Origin: an uncultured Eubacteriales bacterium
Lineage (GTDB): Bacteria; Bacillota; Clostridia; Christensenellales; CAG-138
Assembly: GCA_900319345.1 (NCBI GenBank)
Contig: ONNZ01000013.1
Span: 1 to 38,498 of the forward strand
DNA length: 38,498 bases
Direction: 5' to 3'
A model generated the notes under the pieces. That model searched no databases. It was given only the letters and a program-made list of their open reading frames with translations, and was not told the origin of the DNA. The position numbers were made by a program, and so were the translations under genes. Positions 1-7,609 of the stretch are shown piece after piece; positions within the stretch are counted from its first letter, which is position 1; every line of letters begins with the position of its first letter.

Positions 1-1422
1 CTGTGTCTTGCCGCCGTCTATGATGATGAGGTCCGGCCAGGGTGGGCCCTTCTTGAACCGCCGGGTCAGCACCTCCTCCATGGCGACAAGATCGTCACCG
101 CCCGCCTCCGCCCGGATGCGGAAGCGCCGGTAGGCGTCCTTGTCCGGCTTCCCGTCGGTGAACACCACCATGGAGGACACCGTGTCCGTGCCCATGATAT
201 GGGAGTTGTCGAAGCACTCCATGCGGGTGGGGAATTCGTCGAGGCCCAGCAGTCCAGCAAGCTGCACCGCGGCCCCCTCGTCCCGATCCCAGGCCTTCTC
301 CCGCAAGGCCTTCTCCTTCTCTAAAAGCTCCCGGCCGTTCTTCTCGGCCAGCTCCGTCAGCTTCTTCTTATCCCCCCGCTGGGGCACGGCTAACTTCACC
401 TTTCTCCCGGCCCGTTCGGACAGCATCTCCCCGATGGCGTCAGCGTTGGGCACGGGGCAGGAGAGCAGCACCTCCTTGGGGGGCAGGATCCCGTCCCGGT
501 CGTAAAACTGGGTGAGGAAGGCGGAGAGGATGTCCGCCGGATCGTCCTCGCTGACGGCGGTCAGGGAGAAGTGCTCCGTCCCCACGATCTTCCCCTGCCG
601 CAGGAACAGGGCGAACACCATGGCCTGATCCTCCAGCTTCGCCGGGGCAAACACGTCCGCCTCGGTCTCCTTGGGGAAGATGGCCACCTGCTTTTCGTTC
701 AGCCCCTCGATGGACCGGATCTGGTCCCGGAGCCGGGCGGCCCGCTCGAACTCCAAATTCTCGGCCGCTTCCGCCATCTGGCCTTTCAGCTCCGTTAGCA
801 CCTTCTCCGTGCGTCCTTCCAGAAAGGCGACGACCTCCTTCACGTACCCGTGATAGGTCTCCCGACTCACCTGGCCGGAGCAGGGGGCGCAGCACTTGCC
901 GATGTGGTACATGAGGCAGGGGCGCTCCCTTCGGGCGATGGCCCGGGCCATGTCCTTCCGGCAGGGGCGGATGGGGAAGTGGGCCCGGATGATGGCCACC
1001 TGCTCCCGCAGGACGATGGCCGACAGGTAGGGCCCGAGATAGGTAGCCCCGTCCTGGCGTATGCGGCGCACCACCTCCACCCGGGGGAAGTCCTGCTTGA
1101 GGTCGATCCGCACGTAGGGGAAGTGCTTGTCGTCCTTCAAGAGGATGTTGTACTTGGGCATGAACTCCTTGATAAGGTTGCTCTCCAGGGAGAGGGCCTC
1201 CATCTCGTTGGTCACGCCGATGGTCTCGAAGTCCGCGATATGGCTGACCATGGCCCGGACCTTGGGCGCGTGGTCCTTGCCTGCCTGGAAGTACTGGCTG
1301 ACCCGGTTCTTCAGGCTCACGGCCTTGCCCACGTAGATGACCGTGCCCCTATCGTCCAGCATCTTGTAGACGCCGGGGGTGTCGGGCAGGAGCTTCAGTT
1401 TGTCGGCGATGACCTGGTTCAT
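1..1422 (-). CDS. uvrC: Excinuclease ABC subunit C (UvrC), C-terminus cut by window edge
   Basis: This is the nuclease subunit of UvrABC nucleotide excision repair, which cuts on both sides of a DNA lesion. The 474 visible codons start with a GIY-YIG domain (TPGVYKM, then IYVGKA around residues 17-32). They continue with a cysteine cluster (CRKDM... CLMYHIGKCCAPC) of the kind that binds an iron-sulfur cluster in UvrC, a UVR motif (LEFERAARLRDQI), and the start of the RNase H-like nuclease domain (ECFDNSHIMGT). Full-length UvrC is about 600 residues, so the end of the nuclease domain and the helix-hairpin-helix region lie outside. The ATG at 1420-1422 overlaps the maf stop as ATGA, which implies translational coupling. 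It is the last visible gene of xth-maf-uvrC. Confidence 0.97.
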   Translation of the reverse strand, partial: MNQVIADKLKLLPDTPGVYKMLDDRGTVIYVGKAVSLKNRVSQYFQAGKDHAPKVRAMVSHIADFETIGVTNEMEALSLESNLIKEFMPKYNILLKDDKHFPYVRIDLKQDFPRVEVVRRIRQDGATYLGPYLSAIVLREQVAIIRAHFPIRPCRKDMARAIARRERPCLMYHIGKCCAPCSGQVSRETYHGYVKEVVAFLEGRTEKVLTELKGQMAEAAENLEFERAARLRDQIRSIEGLNEKQVAIFPKETEADVFAPAKLEDQAMVFALFLRQGKIVGTEHFSLTAVSEDDPADILSAFLTQFYDRDGILPPKEVLLSCPVPNADAIGEMLSERAGRKVKLAVPQRGDKKKLTELAEKNGRELLEKEKALREKAWDRDEGAAVQLAGLLGLDEFPTRMECFDNSHIMGTDTVSSMVVFTDGKPDKDAYRRFRIRAEAGGDDLVAMEEVLTRRFKKGPPWPDLIIIDGGKTQ

Positions 1423-2000
1423 AGGACCCGGTGCCGCTGGTCGATCACATGGGCGTCCAGCAGCATCTCGTAGAGGTTGGGGGCGGGCATGCCGATGATG
1501 TTGAAATAGTTCCCCTCCAGATGGTCCACGAACAGGCTGGCCGGCCCCTGGACCCCATAGGAGCCCGCCTTGTCCAGGGGGTCCCCGGTGTCCACGTACC
1601 AGTCGATCTCCTCGTCGCTCATGGGCCGGAAGGTCACGTCCGTCCGGGCGGAGCGAATGTCAACATGGCCCGGGGTCAGCACGCAGATGCCGGTGTACAC
1701 GATATGGCTCCGGCCCTGCAAGAGGTGCAGATATTCCTTGGCCCGTTCCGGCGTGTGGGGCTTGCCCAGCACCCGGCCGTCCAGGTCCACCACCGTGTCC
1801 GCGCCGATGACGCAGTCCTCCGGATGGAGGGCGAACACCGCCCGGGCCTTCTGCTCCGCCAGGGCCTTCACCAGCTCCTCAGGCGTGGCGCCCACCGGCG
1901 GGATCTCCTGTACGTGGCTTTCGATCACCTCAAAGGGGATCTCCATGAGCTGCAGTATCTCCCGCCGCCGGGGGGATTGGGAGGCCAGGATGATCTTCAT
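1419..2000 (-). CDS. maf: Maf-family nucleoside triphosphate pyrophosphatase
   Basis: Maf proteins hydrolyse nucleoside triphosphates, including modified pyrimidine nucleotides, to the monophosphate and pyrophosphate, and over-expression affects septation in B. subtilis. The 193-aa product has the usual family length. It begins with the signature LASQSPRRREIL, which carries the phosphate-contacting arginines, followed by the VIGADTVV motif with the catalytic Asp and by GKP. Its start overlaps the xth stop by 4 bp and its stop overlaps the uvrC start by 4 bp, so the three genes form one coupled unit. The dTTP/UTP versus other-nucleotide subclass cannot be assigned by eye. Confidence 0.95.
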   Translation of the reverse strand: MKIILASQSPRRREILQLMEIPFEVIESHVQEIPPVGATPEELVKALAEQKARAVFALHPEDCVIGADTVVDLDGRVLGKPHTPERAKEYLHLLQGRSHIVYTGICVLTPGHVDIRSARTDVTFRPMSDEEIDWYVDTGDPLDKAGSYGVQGPASLFVDHLEGNYFNIIGMPAPNLYEMLLDAHVIDQRHRVL

Positions 2001-2755
2001 AGGGCCTCCATAAGCAGCCCCACGGGACAGTGGTCGCTGCCGTACACGTCGCTAAGAATGAGGCTGTCGGTGACCTTTTCCATGAGCCGTTCGCTGACCA
2101 GGAAATAGTCGATGCGCCAGCCCGCGTTGTTCTCCCGGGCGTGGAAACGGTAGCTCCACCAGGAGTACCTGTCTCGGGCGTCGGGGTACAGGCGGCGGAA
2201 GGTGTCGACGAAGCCGTTGTTGAGAAGCACGGTCATCTTGGCCCGCTCCTCGTCGGTGAACCCGGCGTTCATCCGATTGGTCTTGGGGTTCTTGATGTCG
2301 ATCTCCTCGTGAGCTACGTTCAGATCCCCACATACGATCACGGGCTTCTTCTCGTCCAGCCCCTTGAGGTACGCTAAAAAGGCGTCCTCCCAAATCATGC
2401 GGTAGCCGAGCCGCCGAAGCCCGTCCTGGGAGTTGGGGGTATACACGGTCACGAAGTAGAAGCCCGGATACTCCAGGGTGATCACCCGGCCCTCGTGATC
2501 GTGTTCTTCAATGCCCATGCCGAAGGTCACGGAAAGGGGCAGCTCCTTGGCGAAGACGGCGGTACCGGAATAGCCCTTCTTCTCTGCGCTGTTGAACCAC
2601 ATCGAATAGCCGGGCAGGTCGAAATTTACCTGCTCGGGCTGCATCTTGGTCTCCTGCAGGGCCAGGATGTCCGGCTGTTCCGCCTGGACGAACTCCAAAA
2701 ATCCCTTGCCGAGACAGGCCCGAAGGCCGTTTACGTTCCATGAGATCAGTTTCAT
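1997..2755 (-). CDS. xth: Exodeoxyribonuclease III / AP endonuclease
   Basis: This enzyme of base excision repair incises DNA at abasic sites and has 3'-5' exonuclease activity. The 252-aa product starts with the family N-terminus MKLISWNVNGLRA (metal-site Asn7). Glu35 follows in LQETK, then GDLNVAHEEIDI, GWRIDYFLVS and the C-terminal SDHCPVGL with the catalytic Asp-His pair. The reading frame stays open upstream to 2992, but that extension runs through the promoter and resembles no ExoIII, so the start at 2755 is preferred. No Shine-Dalgarno sequence precedes this ATG. A TATAAT -10 box lies only 6 nt upstream, so the mRNA is predicted to be leaderless. First gene of xth-maf-uvrC. Confidence 0.96.
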   Translation of the reverse strand: MKLISWNVNGLRACLGKGFLEFVQAEQPDILALQETKMQPEQVNFDLPGYSMWFNSAEKKGYSGTAVFAKELPLSVTFGMGIEEHDHEGRVITLEYPGFYFVTVYTPNSQDGLRRLGYRMIWEDAFLAYLKGLDEKKPVIVCGDLNVAHEEIDIKNPKTNRMNAGFTDEERAKMTVLLNNGFVDTFRRLYPDARDRYSWWSYRFHARENNAGWRIDYFLVSERLMEKVTDSLILSDVYGSDHCPVGLLMEAL

Positions 2756-2761
2756 GGGCCT

Positions 2762-2790
2762 ATTATAGCATCTGCCCCTTTGGTTGACAA
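2762..2790 (-). promoter_or_regulatory. Predicted sigma-A promoter of xth-maf-uvrC
   Basis: On the minus strand TTGTCA (2790-2785), a 17-nt spacer and a perfect TATAAT (2767-2762) form a near-consensus vegetative promoter. Only six bases separate the -10 box from the xth ATG, so transcription should begin at or next to the A of the start codon. Its -35 box is the complement of the -35 box of the plus-strand promoter at 2784-2812. Confidence 0.75.
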
Positions 2791-2812
2791 GAACGGACAA
2801 AAGCAATAAGAT
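2784..2812 (+). promoter_or_regulatory. Predicted sigma-A promoter of the 62-aa ORF
   Basis: TTGACA (2784-2789), a 17-nt spacer and TAAGAT (2807-2812) match the vegetative consensus closely. The start would be near 2819, giving a leader of about 12 nt that holds the ribosome site GGAGG at 2821-2825. The -35 box coincides with that of the opposing xth promoter. Confidence 0.75.
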
Positions 2813-2830
2813 ACAAAAACGGAGGAAGCT

Positions 2831-3019
2831 ATGGAAGAAAAGCTGCTGGCGGCGCTGCGGGCCCGGGCCTATCGGGGCGCATGCCGCATCGAGGATAAAC
2901 GGGCCCTGGCGGCGGAGCTGGGCGTCAGCGTGGGGAAGCTGACCGCGCTCCTCTACGCCCTGTGCGGGGAGGGTCGCATCCTGCAGGATCACGATATTAT
3001 CCTGCTGCTGTCCGAATGA
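2831..3019 (+). CDS. Small helix-turn-helix-like protein, 62 aa, unknown function
   Basis: I do not recognise the family. The 62-residue product is all-helical in outline. Residues about 26-45 (LAAELGVSVGKLTALLYAL) read like a helix-turn-helix, followed by a short GEGRI turn and a strand, as in a minimal winged-helix domain. No membrane segment or signal peptide is present. It is probably a real gene: it has a consensus promoter 18 nt upstream, a clear GGAGG ribosome site five bases before the ATG, and codon use like its neighbours. It is transcribed divergently from xth and followed by a gene with its own promoter, so it may stand alone. A role as a small DNA-binding regulator is a guess from shape only. 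Confidence 0.7.
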   Translation: MEEKLLAALRARAYRGACRIEDKRALAAELGVSVGKLTALLYALCGEGRILQDHDIILLLSE

Positions 3020-3033
3020 ATGACGGCAATCTC

Positions 3034-3062
3034 TTGATATTTCTGTGATGATGTGCTAAAAT
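3034..3062 (+). promoter_or_regulatory. Predicted sigma-A promoter of the alpha/beta hydrolase operon
   Basis: TTGATA (3034-3039), a 17-nt spacer and TAAAAT (3057-3062) are each one base from consensus. The predicted start near 3069 leaves a 28-nt leader with GGAGG at 3082-3086, which favours the ATG at 3097 over the in-frame ATG at 3073. Confidence 0.7.
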
Positions 3063-3096
3063 ATCATATCTTATGTATCGTGGAGGTTCATGGGGA

Positions 3097-4038
3097 ATGA
3101 GCATCACGCAAAAGGAGCGCAAGTTTTCTTCGGCTACCGGGCTGTGCGATATCGTCTATCGGCAGTGGATACCCGAAGAGATCCGGGGCGCGGTGGTACT
3201 GGTCCACGGCATGTCGGAGCATATCGCCCGATACGATATCTTCGCCAAGTACCTTGCGGAGAACGGTTTTTTGGTTTCGGGCATGGACCTGCCCTCCCAC
3301 GGCAAGAGTTGGAAGGAGGGACTGCCCCGGGGCTTCTTCGGCACCGAGGACGGCTGGGGCAAGATCCTGCTGGATATCCGCGCCCTCTGCGCTATCGTGC
3401 GTCGGGAGAATCCCCAGGTGTCCGTCACCCTGTTCGGCCATTCCATGGGCTCGCTTCTTTCCGCCGACTATGTTTCCCGCTACACCAACGACTTCGACGC
3501 CGTGGTGCTCTGCGGCACCTCCGGCCCCAACCCGGCGACTGTGGTGGGCAAATTCCTGGCCAATCGGGAGATCAAGGCCGGGCGAGGCATGGAACCCAGC
3601 CCCAAGCTGGACAAGCTTTGCTTCGGCAGCTTCGCCAAGCGAGTGCCTCACGCCAAGAGCAGCTTTGACTGGCTGAATCGGGACGAAGAAGGCGTCAAGC
3701 TGTATATCGAGGATTCCCTGTGCGGATTTCCCTTTACGCCCTACGGATATGTGGATTTGATGACCGGCATCAGCCACGTGGCCAGCCCCAAGTGGGCCGC
3801 CAAGGTGCCCAACATGCCGATCCTGCTCATCTCCGGCGACAAGGACCCGGTGGGCGGCATGGGCAAGGGTGTGAAAAAGGTGAACAAATACCTGGTCAAC
3901 TCCGGACACACCCATATGACCTTCAAGCTCTATCCCGGCGCGCGCCACGAGATCCTCAACGGCATCTGCCGGAACGAGGTCTACGGTGACGTGCTCCTGT
4001 TCCTGGAGGCTGTGGCGGCGGGAGGAGAGCAGGCATGA
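3097..4038 (+). CDS. Alpha/beta hydrolase, monoacylglycerol-lipase/serine-aminopeptidase type
   Basis: This is a predicted cytoplasmic serine hydrolase of the Hydrolase_4 (S33-like) group, whose members include monoacylglycerol lipases and lysophospholipases. The 313 residues carry the oxyanion motif VHGMSEH (36-42), the DLPSHGKS loop, the nucleophile elbow GHSMG with Ser116, an Asp in SGDKDPVG (Asp250) and His284 in GARHE, so the triad looks complete. There is no signal peptide. The start at 3097 is chosen because GGAGG lies ten bases upstream; an in-frame ATG at 3073 would add eight residues but sits almost at the transcription start. The stop overlaps the next gene's ATG as ATGA, linking it to the NagB-like gene. 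The substrate cannot be read from sequence. Confidence 0.88.
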   Translation: MSITQKERKFSSATGLCDIVYRQWIPEEIRGAVVLVHGMSEHIARYDIFAKYLAENGFLVSGMDLPSHGKSWKEGLPRGFFGTEDGWGKILLDIRALCAIVRRENPQVSVTLFGHSMGSLLSADYVSRYTNDFDAVVLCGTSGPNPATVVGKFLANREIKAGRGMEPSPKLDKLCFGSFAKRVPHAKSSFDWLNRDEEGVKLYIEDSLCGFPFTPYGYVDLMTGISHVASPKWAAKVPNMPILLISGDKDPVGGMGKGVKKVNKYLVNSGHTHMTFKLYPGARHEILNGICRNEVYGDVLLFLEAVAAGGEQA

Positions 4039-4706
4039 GCGTCCTTGTATTCTCGGACGCCCAGACAGCAGCTGCCGCGGCGGCTACGCTCCTGGCCGGA
4101 CAGCTGATCGAAAAACCGTCTTTAGTGCTGGGTGTGGACAGCGCACCGGCTTTGGCTTCGGCTTTCCATTCCCTCAGCGCCATGACGGCCAACGGGCTCT
4201 TGAACTGGGGGAAGGCCACCGTCTTCCAGCTGTCAGAACGGGTCCGGGAGGAGGGCAAGGCTTCCCTGCGTTCCTTTATGGACGAGACGCTGTATGGGGA
4301 TCTTTCCCTGACGAACGGGCAGGTGCTGGCTCCGGCCGAAGCTTCCGAAAACTGGGCAGACAGCTGTCACAGCTTCGAGGACGCCATCCTGCAGGCGGGG
4401 GGCATGGACGTGGCGCTGCTGACGGTGGGGCCGGATGGGTCTCTGCTGTTCAACGGGCCGGAGGGGGAGATCGCCCCCACCACCCACGTGGAACTGTATC
4501 AGGGGGATAAGATCGTGACGGCGGGGCTCTCCACGCTGATGTCCGCCAAAAAGCTCATCGTGCTCATGACCGGCCCGGAGATGGCTGAGACGGCACGGAA
4601 CGCTATTCGGGGGGCGGTGAATTCCAACCTGCCCGCCAGTATGCTGCAATTGCATGCGGCTGCCACCTTCCTTCTGGACGAGGAAGCCGCATCTTTATTG
4701 GGATAA
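4035..4706 (+). CDS. NagB/6-phosphogluconolactonase-like protein, catalytic residues missing
   Basis: The 223-aa product follows the glucosamine-6-phosphate deaminase fold along its length. Residues 122-143 (GGMDVALLTVGPDGSLLFNG) align with the NagB stretch around DGHIAFNEP, and residues 162-208 match the C-terminal region ending in LQLH. The catalytic positions are changed: the ring-opening His is Ser136, the Glu after FN is Gly141, and the proton-transfer Asp of the MDEY motif is Ser67. Only the Asp of DG (Asp134) remains. The N-terminal phosphate loop TGSTP is also absent. I therefore call it NagB-like, probably inactive as a deaminase and possibly a sugar-phosphate sensor or lost function. 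It is coupled to the upstream hydrolase by a 4-bp overlap. Confidence 0.75.
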   Translation: MSVLVFSDAQTAAAAAATLLAGQLIEKPSLVLGVDSAPALASAFHSLSAMTANGLLNWGKATVFQLSERVREEGKASLRSFMDETLYGDLSLTNGQVLAPAEASENWADSCHSFEDAILQAGGMDVALLTVGPDGSLLFNGPEGEIAPTTHVELYQGDKIVTAGLSTLMSAKKLIVLMTGPEMAETARNAIRGAVNSNLPASMLQLHAAATFLLDEEAASLLG

Positions 4707-4724
4707 AACTTTCAGGAGGTTACT

Positions 4725-5465
4725 ATGTCCGGACATTCCAAATGGGCAAACATCAAGAACAAGAAGGAAAAGACCGACGCCGCCCGCGGCAAGATTTTTA
4801 CTAAGATCGGTCGTGAGATCGTCATCGCCGTCAAGGAAGGCGGCGGCCCCGATCCCGCCAACAACAGCAAGCTGCGCGACGTGATCGCCAAGGCCAAGGC
4901 GGCCAATATGCCCAACGACAACATCAACCGCTCCATCAAGAAGGCGGCCGGTGAGGCGGGCTCCGTCAACTACGAGGAGATCACCTACGAGGGCTACGGC
5001 CCCGGCAACCTGGCCGTGTATGTGGAGATCGTCACCGACAATAGGAACCGCATCGCCGCGGAGATGCGCCACATCTTCTCCAAGGCCGGCGGCAACCTGG
5101 GCGCCACCGGTTCCGTAGCCTGGATGTTCGACAAGAAGGGCCAGATCATCATTGAGCGTACCGCCCTCATGGACGAGGACGAAGTCATGATGGAGGCCCT
5201 GGACGCCGGCGCGGAGGATTTCGTGCCCCAGGACGACGTCTTTGAGGTCTATACCGCACCCTCCGATTTCTCGGCGGTCCGGGAGGCCTTGGAGGGGAAG
5301 GGCTATACCTTCCTCAGCGCGGAGGTGGCTATGATCCCCCAGAACACCGTGGACATCAGCGATCCCGAGACGGTGGAGAAGGTGAACCGGTTCCTGGAGA
5401 ACCTGGAGGACAACGACGACGTGCAGGAGGTCTATCACAACGGCAACCTGCCCGAGGAGGAGTAA
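4725..5465 (+). CDS. yebC: YebC/PmpR family protein (TACO1-like)
   Basis: The family was first described as a DNA-binding regulator and more recently as a translation factor that relieves ribosome stalling, so both roles should be kept in mind. The 246-aa product has the usual length. It opens with the family hallmark [14 protein letters not shown] and has the GGxxDPxxN stretch near residue 40, MPNDNI near 65, and the [10 protein letters not shown] motif near residue 126. A strong AGGAGG ribosome site (4714-4719) precedes the ATG. It lies 18 bp after the NagB-like gene on the same strand, so it may share that transcript, although no terminator or promoter is visible between them. Confidence 0.96.
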   Translation: MSGHSKWANIKNKKEKTDAARGKIFTKIGREIVIAVKEGGGPDPANNSKLRDVIAKAKAANMPNDNINRSIKKAAGEAGSVNYEEITYEGYGPGNLAVYVEIVTDNRNRIAAEMRHIFSKAGGNLGATGSVAWMFDKKGQIIIERTALMDEDEVMMEALDAGAEDFVPQDDVFEVYTAPSDFSAVREALEGKGYTFLSAEVAMIPQNTVDISDPETVEKVNRFLENLEDNDDVQEVYHNGNLPEEE

Positions 5466-5532
5466 GCAGGCATAACCGGTCATCCGGCATGCGTAAGCTC
5501 ACAGTATAGGGAATAAGGAAAGGAGACGCAGC

Positions 5533-5889
5533 ATGACGATTGAGGTCAAAAACGAATACGGCAAGATCTCCGTACAGGAGGACTTGGTCTCCGTGGTGGC
5601 GGGCTATGCCGCTGTGGAAAACTATGGGATCGTCGGCATGTGCTCGAAGCGCACAGGCGATACGCTGGCGGAACTGCTGGGCAGGGACAGCCTGAAGAAG
5701 GGGATCAAGGTGACCACCGTGGGCGACAACCTGGTGGACATCGATCTGTATGTCATCCTGCAGTACGGCGTTTCTCTGCCCGCCGTTGCTTCCAACTGCA
5801 AGAGCAACGTGAAGTACCGGGTGGAGGAAGTCACCGGCGTCAACGTGAACAGCGTGAACATCCATGTAGAAGGGATCCGCGTGGTTTAA
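5533..5889 (+). CDS. Asp23/Gls24 family protein (YloU)
   Basis: Asp23/Gls24 proteins are small alkaline-shock and envelope-associated proteins. YloU is the member encoded next to the fatty acid kinase gene in B. subtilis. The 118-aa product has the family pattern: an N-terminal GKISVQEDLVSVVAGYAA segment, then a central VDIDLYVILQYG strand, and a VEEVTGVNVNSVNIHVEGI end. There is no membrane segment. A ribosome site AAAGGAG lies upstream of the ATG. It precedes fakA by 21 bp, which keeps the yloU-yloV order and suggests a shared transcript. Its molecular function is not established. Confidence 0.92.
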   Translation: MTIEVKNEYGKISVQEDLVSVVAGYAAVENYGIVGMCSKRTGDTLAELLGRDSLKKGIKVTTVGDNLVDIDLYVILQYGVSLPAVASNCKSNVKYRVEEVTGVNVNSVNIHVEGIRVV

Positions 5890-5910
5890 GCAGCGCGGGA
5901 GGATACGAAT

Positions 5911-7566
5911 TTGATTACTGATACGATAGACGGCGCCCTGCTCAGGGACATGTTCCTGGCCGGCGCGGCGCTGCTTGAAAAGAACCGGGCTTTGGTGGAC
6001 TCGTTGAACGTGTTCCCCGTTCCCGACGGGGACACGGGCACCAACATGTCCATGACCATGCAGGGGGCCGTGAAGGACCTCAGAAATCTGCCCGAGACTG
6101 CCACCGTGGAAGAGGTCATGGCCAAGGTCTCCTCCGGCGCCCTTCGGAGCGCCCGGGGCAACTCCGGCGTCATCCTCTCCCAGCTGTTCAGAGGCTTCTA
6201 TAAGGCCGCCAAGGGCCACGAGGAGCTGGACGGCATCAGCTTTGCCGCCGCCATGGCGGAGGGCACCAAGGCGGCCTACAAGGCCGTCATGAAGCCCAAG
6301 GAGGGGACCATCCTCACCGTGTCCCGCATGATCTCCGACGAGGTCCAGAAGGCGGTGGAGGAGGATGCTCAGCTGGGCTGCGAAGCGCTGATGATCACCT
6401 GCATCCAAAAGGGCGAGGAAGCCCTTCGGCTGACGCCCGATCTGCTACCCGTGCTCAAGGAGGCGGGGGTGGTGGACTCCGGCGGCAAGGGCCTGCTGTT
6501 CATCTACCATGGCTTCCTTATGGCCATGAACGGGGAGATGGATATCGAGGAGCTGCCCGCGGAGGAGAAGCCCGCGGAGAAGGAGACCTCCGAAGCGGCC
6601 AACTTCGCCGAGTTCAGCGCTGAGGACATCCAGTTCGGCTACTGCACCGAGTTCTTCATCGTCCATCTTTACGAGGGCTTCGAGGAGAAGGATCTGGACC
6701 AGTTCCGCAAGCATCTCGAACGGGTGGGCGATTCCGTGGTGTGCGCCTGCGACAACGACACGGTAAAGATCCACGTCCATTCCAACTGTCCCGGCAAGGT
6801 GCTGCAGATGGCCATGCGCTACGGTGAGCTGGACCGCATCAAGATCGAGAACATGCGGGAGCAGAACAGGCAGCTGGCCGCCCAGCGCAAGCGGAACGAG
6901 AAGGAGTTCGCCCTCATCTCCGTCAGCTGCGGCGCGGGGGTGGACGAGGTGTTCAAGGCCCTGTCTACGGACCACATCATCTCCGGGGGACAAACCATGA
7001 ACCCCAGCATCGACAGCATCGTGAACGCGGTCCATCAGGTGAACGCCCGGAACGTGTTCATCCTGCCCAACAACAGCAACATCATCCTGGCGGCCACCCA
7101 GGCTTCGGCCCTCTGTAGCTGCCGTGTGGTGGTGCTGCCCACCAAGACCATCCCCCAGGGCATCGCCGCGGCCATGGCCTTCAATCCGGACGAGTCCCTG
7201 GAGACCAACGTGAGCAACATGACCGAGGCCTTCCAGGAGGTCGTCTCCGGCTCCGTGACCTTCGCGGTCCGGGAGACCCAGCTCAACGGCAAGGTCATTC
7301 ACCAGGGGGACTTCATCGGCTTGCTGGACGGGGATCTGAATACGGTGAGCCCCGATGCGGACGAAGCCGCCTTCGAGCTGGTGGAGCACATGATCGAGAA
7401 GCTGGGGGACGAGGAATGCTCCGTCACCGTGTATTTCGGCGCGGACGTGGACGAGGAGCGGGCCGACGCCCTCATCGCCCGGCTGGAGGAGAAGTACCCC
7501 GAGTCCGAGTTCATGAGCCGCAACGGGGGACAGCCCCTCTACAGCTACTACTTCTCGGTGATCTAA
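5911..7566 (+). CDS. fakA: Fatty acid kinase catalytic subunit, DAK2 domain protein (FakA/YloV)
   Basis: FakA phosphorylates fatty acids bound to a FakB (DegV-type) partner, giving acyl-phosphate for phospholipid synthesis. The 551-aa product has the usual length. The N-terminal DhaL-like kinase domain holds the nucleotide/Mg site NVFPVPDGDTGTNM (Asp39, Asp41) and the ARGNSGVILSQLFRGF motif. A middle domain and a C-terminal DegV-like domain beginning near residue 330 follow. Translation starts at TTG 5911, supported by GGGAGGA at 5897-5903. No fakB gene is present in the window. The gene ends just before an intrinsic terminator at 7580-7603, so it closes this operon. Confidence 0.94.
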   Translation: MITDTIDGALLRDMFLAGAALLEKNRALVDSLNVFPVPDGDTGTNMSMTMQGAVKDLRNLPETATVEEVMAKVSSGALRSARGNSGVILSQLFRGFYKAAKGHEELDGISFAAAMAEGTKAAYKAVMKPKEGTILTVSRMISDEVQKAVEEDAQLGCEALMITCIQKGEEALRLTPDLLPVLKEAGVVDSGGKGLLFIYHGFLMAMNGEMDIEELPAEEKPAEKETSEAANFAEFSAEDIQFGYCTEFFIVHLYEGFEEKDLDQFRKHLERVGDSVVCACDNDTVKIHVHSNCPGKVLQMAMRYGELDRIKIENMREQNRQLAAQRKRNEKEFALISVSCGAGVDEVFKALSTDHIISGGQTMNPSIDSIVNAVHQVNARNVFILPNNSNIILAATQASALCSCRVVVLPTKTIPQGIAAAMAFNPDESLETNVSNMTEAFQEVVSGSVTFAVRETQLNGKVIHQGDFIGLLDGDLNTVSPDADEAAFELVEHMIEKLGDEECSVTVYFGADVDEERADALIARLEEKYPESEFMSRNGGQPLYSYYFSVI

Positions 7567-7579
7567 GAAAAGACTTTCC

Positions 7580-7603
7580 AAGCCGCCCATCGGCGGCTTT
7601 TTT
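7580..7603 (+). terminator. Intrinsic terminator after fakA
   Basis: An 8-bp stem (7580-7587 with 7592-7599, core AGCCGCC/GGCGGCT), a four-base loop and a run of six T (7598-7603) form a typical rho-independent terminator. It ends only six bases before the recG start codon. Confidence 0.85.
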
Positions 7604-7609
7604 CAAACC

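Noticed and set aside
2756-2992. N-terminal extension of xth up to 2992
   Set aside because: It crosses both divergent promoters and the 62-aa gene, and ExoIII proteins begin at MKLISWNVNG.
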